Shown piece after piece: positions 15,427-19,611 of a DNA stretch of 19,611 nucleotides. The notes below the pieces were generated by a model. It was not told the DNA's origin. It did no database searches and worked only from the letters and a program-made list of their open reading frames with translations. This DNA comes from SXXK01 sp046074645 (GTDB taxonomy: Bacteria; Planctomycetota; Planctomycetia; Planctomycetales; Planctomycetaceae): positions 1-19,611 of the forward strand of contig JBJTOP010000192.1 of the NCBI GenBank assembly GCA_046074645.1. Reading direction: 5' to 3'. The position numbers and the translations under genes were made by a program. The first letter of the stretch is position 1; every line of letters begins with the position of its first letter.

Positions 15427-18400
15427 TTATGGACCGGCTGTCGAGAATTCACGGTTCCGCACCATCCGAAACTGCGGGCTCCGAACAACCTGATCGACCA
15501 GTATCGAAAACCGGCCATCGCCAGCCTCCAGAGCAGCCTGCATCTGCTCAAGAAGCGACTGGTCGGAAAGCTGCACAGAACGTCCAAGTGCGTAGCCCAG
15601 AAAGCGGCGACACAAGGTCTGCAGGAACTCGCTGCGACGCTGCTGAACCACATAATCAGCCAGTCCCGGAATGCCTTCAACTGCGCTGCCATCAGCAAGC
15701 AGAACGCGGGCGTCGATCGGTCTTCCCGCCGCGTCCTTTGTCCGGGCACGTCCGATGGCGTCGAAACCTTCCATCGTCAGCCCCAGATGATCGAAGTGAC
15801 GATGGCACAGCGCACACTGGGTGTCAGAGACGTGGGCTTTGAGCAGTTCCCGCAGGCTGCGATCGGCCAGCTGCTCGCTCTTCGGCAGCTCGGGCACATC
15901 CGCGGGCGGTGGCGGGAAGTGCCGACCAAGCAGGTGGTGGACTGTCCAGAAGCCGCGTTTCACCGGACTGGATCGTTCCCCCGCCGAATTCTTTGCCAGC
16001 ACAACGCTCATTCCAAACAAACCACCGCGGCCAGCTTCACGCAGTCCATCGACAGGGAGCCATTCCTCATCGATGGAGGCCAGCACTGCGGCTGAGGCAC
16101 CGGAGGCCGCCAGTTCGTGGCGACGCTGCTCGGCCGCCGCACGGTAACGCTGTTGAAGCAGACCGCCGTAGTGCGCGGCGAGGCGTGCGTTGAGGAGTGT
16201 GGTGTCACCGGACAGCAGCTCCAGCACGGATTTGTCCTGACGAATCAGCCACGCAGCCATCTGTACGGGCTCTTCGGCCATCGCAGCCCGCAGCTTGTCG
16301 TCGTAGCCGGGGAAGGCAGCAGCATTGATCGGATCCTTCTGTTCGAAATCCCGATAACGCAGCCACTGGCCAAAGAATTCTTCGGCAAGAGCGTTCACTT
16401 TGGGGGTCACCAGCATCCGCTGTGCCTCGGCGGCAACACCGTCGGCCGTCTCCAGCCGGCCGTCAGCAGCCGCCTGTCGAAGGTCGGCATCGGGAAGTGA
16501 TGACCACAGAAAATAGCTGAGACGGCTGGCAAGATCCCAGCTGTTCAGCGGTGAAACACCGGGACCGTCTGCAGGGGTTTGCCACAGGCAGCAGAAGTGG
16601 GGCGACAGCAGCACCGCCGTGAACACGCCCCGCAGTGCCTGTTCGACGGACTGCCCTTCACCTCGAAAACGTTTGTACAGCTCCTGAAGTTCCTGCTGCT
16701 CGTCACTTGTGAGCGGCCGGCGCCACGCTTTGTCGGCCAGCTTCAGCAGGTCCGCAATTCCCCGGGGCTCGGCGGCCACCAGACGGTCCTGCTGAAGCTG
16801 CAGACCGCGTCGAATGTCCGCAAAAAACTGCAGCACCATCCGTGAACGATCGTCCAGACCAGCACCGGTCTCAGCGTCGCGTTTCAGTCCCAGCTTCTCC
16901 AGATAGAGCGTTTCAAAGCGAGCCAGAATCTCCTCCCGGATCAGCTCAGGATCCTCCGATCGCAGAAACTCGAATCGCTTGTCATGCAGCACCTCGCGTT
17001 CAGACCGCTCAAACCAGACAAAGCCTCGCAGCAGTGTCTCGGCACTCGTGTTGACAAATTCCAGTTCCGTCCAGAGCCCATCGAGCTCGGTTCGCTGCTG
17101 CTCGCTGAGCACCAGTCGCATGAGCGGCAGGTCGTCGCGGAAGAATCCTTCAACGAGGTGAAAGCCGGCTTCAAGTCCGCGGCCAGGGTCCACGTAGAAA
17201 AAGCGATCCGGAAAGATCTCGCAGAACTCTTCGGCAAACGGCCGCAGGTTCTGAACCCACGGACTGTCCGGGCTGGCCAGCATTTCGGAGGGTGCCGCCG
17301 CTGCAGCCGCTGTGGCATCCGCAGCAGTTGCGGCAACCCCCAGCTGAATATTCACCGCGGCCTCGGGGCTGGATAATTCCAGCGGCAGCAACAGTCGATG
17401 GCCCTGCAGTTGTCGACGCTGTTCGGCTGTCAGCACGAATTGCAACTCGGCAGGTGCGCTGGCCGTCAGTGAGTCCGCATCAATGGCAGCACCGGACAGA
17501 TCCTGACCAAATGGGAGTGGAGCAGTCTGTGCCGCCGGAGCACTGGCGAGTACGTCTCGAAGCGTGCGGATCTGGTGCTCGGTCACCTCGGCTTCGTTGC
17601 GCGGCAGACGATCCGCACGGCTGAAGACCGGACGCTTCAGCAGCAGCGCACCAGCGGTGGTCCCCGGCTGTGGTGTGAGCCGCAGCACCAGAACCAGCGA
17701 CTGGTCCGGGTTCTTTTCCGGAGCTGCCGAGATCGGCTGTGACTTGAGCAGTGCGGAGTTCTGAAATCTAGCGGTGCTGAATGCAGTGCGAACGGCCGCG
17801 GTGCGGGCTCGAAAATCGAGGTGCCCGATCGGCCAGTTACCGGCGTTGGCCTTGATGAGTTCACCCTCCGGAGCGTGCAGAAGTCGGCGGTAGTGACTGA
17901 TCAGTCGCAGCAGCTCCTGCAGTTCTGCAGGTGGGGCGACATTCGCAGCAGAGCGGCTGGTGGCCGTGACTGCCGTGGGATCAGCGGGAGCCAGCTTCAA
18001 CCATGCATCGCGAAGTTCGACCGGACAGCCGTCAAGCTCAGGCAGGCCGGAAAAGAACTCGACAACCCGGGCGAAGTAGTCGGGACTCAGCCGATTGAGA
18101 AGGGCAAATTCGGCTGCAGTCTGTGTCCCCGCCGAATCGGGACGGAAACGAAAACGCCAGGCCGCTTCGATGTAGTCTGCCAGGTCAACTTCGTGCTGGC
18201 GGTAGAAGTCGATCACAGCCTGCTCCGTCAGCTTTCGACGTTCATTCCCACTGGTCACCGCAAACGGCGCGAATCGCAGTCCCGTGGTGTGCAGGACGAG
18301 GTGATCAGCAGTGAATTGGGCAGCGGCGAGATACTTGCGAACAAGCCCCGGACCGATGCTCAGAGCTTCCCCCGTGTTGTCGAACCCCTCACCAGCGGCG

Positions 18401-18978
18401 GGATCGGCAGGAAAGTCGCGAGTCGGGCGGATGTCGATGCCCGTGAGATCACGAATTGACCGATCGTATTCGGAATGTGAAAGTCGGCGGGCCGGCACCA
18501 GTCCCGGGTCACCAGCACGCCGACGGGCTTCGGTGGTGAGTATCGAGCGAATGGCGGTGGTGAGCGCCGCGGATTCGGCCGCCGGTGGCTGTGGAGCGTC
18601 AGCCGGAGGCATCTCACCACTGTGAACGAACTCCACAACTGCTGACCAGCGGCGAAAGTTATCAATCACATCCCGCGGAGCCTTGAACTTCGTAAAATCC
18701 AGCTCTCCACGGGCCTCACTGGCGTTGTGACAGTCGAGGCAATAGCGATTCACATAAGGCTGGACGATTTCCGTGAAGTCATCTGCCTGAGCCATGCGGC
18801 AACAAAAGACAACAAGAGCCAGCCAGCACGCCGCAGCTGTCAGACGGTGAACAGCCACCCCGCAAAAGCTGACAGTGAAATGACGATCGTCTGCCCCATG
18901 GTCGCGTTTCGCTCTGCGAAACGAACACTCACCTTGCCCCCCGCAAACGCCTCTGGAATTCATCCATCTTGTCGTCAT
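15427..18978 (-). CDS. DUF1592-type planctomycete cytochrome (PSCyt1-DUF1587-DUF1595-DUF1592-DUF1588-DUF1585)
   Basis: From the ATG at 18978, which has AGAGG seven bases upstream, the protein is 1183 aa. A hydrophobic segment at about 47-64 ending MAQA is the export signal. Heme site CLDCH (80-84) is followed by ELDFTKF and GEMPP. DUF1587 covers about 163-225 (RRLSHSEYDRSIRDLTGI). A linker of about 500 residues follows, partly Ala-rich (about 550-562). Then DUF1595 (about 743-798), DUF1592 (about 808-937, LASRLSYFLWSSLPD), DUF1588 (about 977-1078) with a second CALCH (1055-1059), and DUF1585 (about 1090-1170). Two CxxCH motifs imply two c-type hemes in the periplasm. The frame extends to a TTG at 19053, and a GTG at 18858 would remove a 40-residue pre-signal stretch of doubtful character. 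It pairs with the downstream DUF1552 gene. Function is unknown; polymer oxidation is only a guess. Confidence 0.92.
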   Translation of the reverse strand: MTTRWMNSRGVCGGQGECSFRRAKRDHGADDRHFTVSFCGVAVHRLTAAACWLALVVFCCRMAQADDFTEIVQPYVNRYCLDCHNASEARGELDFTKFKAPRDVIDNFRRWSAVVEFVHSGEMPPADAPQPPAAESAALTTAIRSILTTEARRRAGDPGLVPARRLSHSEYDRSIRDLTGIDIRPTRDFPADPAAGEGFDNTGEALSIGPGLVRKYLAAAQFTADHLVLHTTGLRFAPFAVTSGNERRKLTEQAVIDFYRQHEVDLADYIEAAWRFRFRPDSAGTQTAAEFALLNRLSPDYFARVVEFFSGLPELDGCPVELRDAWLKLAPADPTAVTATSRSAANVAPPAELQELLRLISHYRRLLHAPEGELIKANAGNWPIGHLDFRARTAAVRTAFSTARFQNSALLKSQPISAAPEKNPDQSLVLVLRLTPQPGTTAGALLLKRPVFSRADRLPRNEAEVTEHQIRTLRDVLASAPAAQTAPLPFGQDLSGAAIDADSLTASAPAELQFVLTAEQRRQLQGHRLLLPLELSSPEAAVNIQLGVAATAADATAAAAAAPSEMLASPDSPWVQNLRPFAEEFCEIFPDRFFYVDPGRGLEAGFHLVEGFFRDDLPLMRLVLSEQQRTELDGLWTELEFVNTSAETLLRGFVWFERSEREVLHDKRFEFLRSEDPELIREEILARFETLYLEKLGLKRDAETGAGLDDRSRMVLQFFADIRRGLQLQQDRLVAAEPRGIADLLKLADKAWRRPLTSDEQQELQELYKRFRGEGQSVEQALRGVFTAVLLSPHFCCLWQTPADGPGVSPLNSWDLASRLSYFLWSSLPDADLRQAAADGRLETADGVAAEAQRMLVTPKVNALAEEFFGQWLRYRDFEQKDPINAAAFPGYDDKLRAAMAEEPVQMAAWLIRQDKSVLELLSGDTTLLNARLAAHYGGLLQQRYRAAAEQRRHELAASGASAAVLASIDEEWLPVDGLREAGRGGLFGMSVVLAKNSAGERSSPVKRGFWTVHHLLGRHFPPPPADVPELPKSEQLADRSLRELLKAHVSDTQCALCHRHFDHLGLTMEGFDAIGRARTKDAAGRPIDARVLLADGSAVEGIPGLADYVVQQRRSEFLQTLCRRFLGYALGRSVQLSDQSLLEQMQAALEAGDGRFSILVDQVVRSPQFRMVRNREFSTAGP
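18905..18923. repeat. Perfect 8-bp palindromic hairpin (CGTTTCGC-TCT-GCGAAACG)
   Basis: CGTTTCGC (18905-18912) and GCGAAACG (18916-18923) form a perfect stem with a three-base loop. It falls in the doubtful N-terminal stretch of the DUF1592 gene, upstream of the signal peptide codons. The CGTTTCGC word also recurs in each unit of the right-end repeat (as GCGTTTCGCACC), so it may be a short mobile or regulatory repeat rather than coding sequence. Confidence 0.7.
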
Positions 18979-19185
18979 CGCAAAGTCCTCTGAAAACACC
19001 CAATTCTCACCGCCCTCCCCAATCCCTGTGGAGCAAGTCCCGGCAACGAACAAGCTGAAGGACGAGCGGACGGCAGGAAGAGTCTAATGCACGTGTTCGG
19101 CGGAAGCACCCGCAACTATACCGAAAATGCAGGCAGAATCACGATTCCAGCGAACCGCAATGCCGAACCGTCCGCCCCGATCCGA

Positions 19186-19223
19186 CGCCACCGCGCAGGT
19201 GCCACGCCACCGCGCAGGTGCCA
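19186..19223. repeat. Two tandem exact copies of a 19-bp unit
   Basis: The unit CGCCACCGCGCAGGTGCCA occurs at 19186-19204 and again, without change, at 19205-19223. Its GCAGGTGC core resembles the GCACCGCAGGTGCG word of the first unit of the larger array that begins a few dozen bases further on. Confidence 0.92.
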
Positions 19224-19230
19224 TGCACCT

Positions 19231-19611
19231 TAACTCCCATAGCGGTAGGGCGGCAGCTCCCGGCTGCGTTTCGCACCGCAGGTGCGCGCGCCGGTGAGTG
19301 CGTTGCTGGGGCGTTGACAGGGCCGTTTGCCCGCAGGCTTCCGCCATGCGGCTGAACAGCGGTTGGGCGGGAGCCCCCGGCTGCGTTTCGCACCGAAGGT
19401 GCGCTCGCTGGCGAGGGCGTTGTTGGGGCGTTTGCAGGGGCCGTTTGCCCGCAGGCTTCCGCCATGCGGCTGATCAGCGGTTGGGCGGAAGCCCCCGGCT
19501 GCGTTTCGCACCGAAGGTGCGCGCTTGCGAGTGCGTTGTTGGGGCGTTGACAGGGGCCGTTTGCCCGCAGGCTTCCGCCATGCGGCTGAACAGCGGTTGG
19601 GCGGGAGCCCC
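19231..19611. repeat. Tandem array of ~117-bp GC-rich hairpin repeat, three full units plus a partial
   Basis: Full units start at each CGGCTGCGTTTCGCACC: 19261-19377 (117 bp), 19378-19495 (118 bp) and 19496-19611 (116 bp, ending at the window edge). A degenerate tail of a fourth unit precedes them (19231-19260). Units differ by small substitutions and one- or two-base indels. Each carries a small hairpin (GCACC-GAA-GGTGC in units 2 and 3) and a larger one: GGCTTCCGCC pairs with GGCGGAAGCC, perfect in unit 2 (19454-19463 with 19484-19493), enclosing the palindrome GCTGATCAGC (19469-19478). The array may continue past the window. The family also has an inverted single copy at 553-633. Confidence 0.93.

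Larger units (their letters stand above)
19054..19611. other. Repeat-rich non-coding region upstream of the DUF1592 gene
   Basis: No gene is supported in this stretch. It should contain the promoter of the DUF1592 gene next to 18978, but no clear -35/-10 pair was found. It holds a 19-bp direct duplication (19186-19223) and the start of a 117-bp tandem hairpin array that runs to the window edge. Open frames here on the minus strand repeat the words MAEACGQTA and VRNAAG because of the array and are not taken as genes. Confidence 0.7.

Noticed and set aside
19139..19511. Minus-strand frames in the right-end array with repeated peptide words
   Set aside because: The peptide repeats simply follow from the ~117-bp DNA repeat; the frames shift between units because of indels and have no known domain.
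19231..19611. CRISPR array
   Set aside because: Units are contiguous ~117-bp repeats with no unique spacers of even length, and no cas genes are in the window.

Overview
The window looks like a piece of a planctomycete chromosome. The evidence is the gene content: a DUF1587/1595/1592/1588/1585 'planctomycete cytochrome' protein beside a DUF1552 protein, a periplasmic sulfatase, a Tat-exported Gfo/Idh/MocA oxidoreductase and a secreted esterase-lactonase fusion. This mix is typical of that phylum, and the DNA is moderately GC-rich throughout. No genus can be named from sequence alone, and no rRNA, tRNA or CRISPR array was seen.

Layout. At 1-334 (minus) is the 5' part of an Rpn-type PD-(D/E)XK nuclease/transposase gene cut by the window edge. 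A 401-bp gap follows that holds one inverted copy of a GC-rich hairpin repeat. At 736-2518 (minus) is a tight three-gene operon, cupin > macro domain > alpha/beta hydrolase, with ATGA overlaps at both junctions. A short 11-bp tandem repeat then runs into the stop codon of a minus-strand Nramp-like transporter (2798-4423) that lacks the canonical metal-binding motifs. Divergent from it, a ZIP metal transporter (4658-5857) is followed after one base by a DUF58 gene. Next come two small helical proteins (6801-7073, 7097-7627) that share an N-terminal pattern, so that ZIP-DUF58-helical-helical looks like one transcription unit.

From 7646 to 13884 (plus) lie four genes, esterase/SMP-30 fusion, Gfo/Idh/MocA oxidoreductase, KAS III-like enzyme and sulfatase. 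Three appear to be exported or carry export-like signals, and the group suggests breakdown of sulfated or esterified carbohydrate. The KAS III-like gene overlaps the oxidoreductase gene and is the odd member. Convergent to this, on the minus strand, are a DUF1592-type diheme protein of about 1183 aa (15427-18978) and its DUF1552 partner (13995-15293). The right end (19231-19611) is a tandem array of a ~117-bp hairpin repeat, the same family as the single inverted copy near the left end.

The best candidates for something undescribed are the DUF58 plus paired WXG100-like helical proteins without a MoxR gene in view, the Nramp-like protein with GSGE replacing DPGN, the stand-alone KAS III-like enzyme inside a carbohydrate cluster, and the hairpin repeat family that flanks the window.
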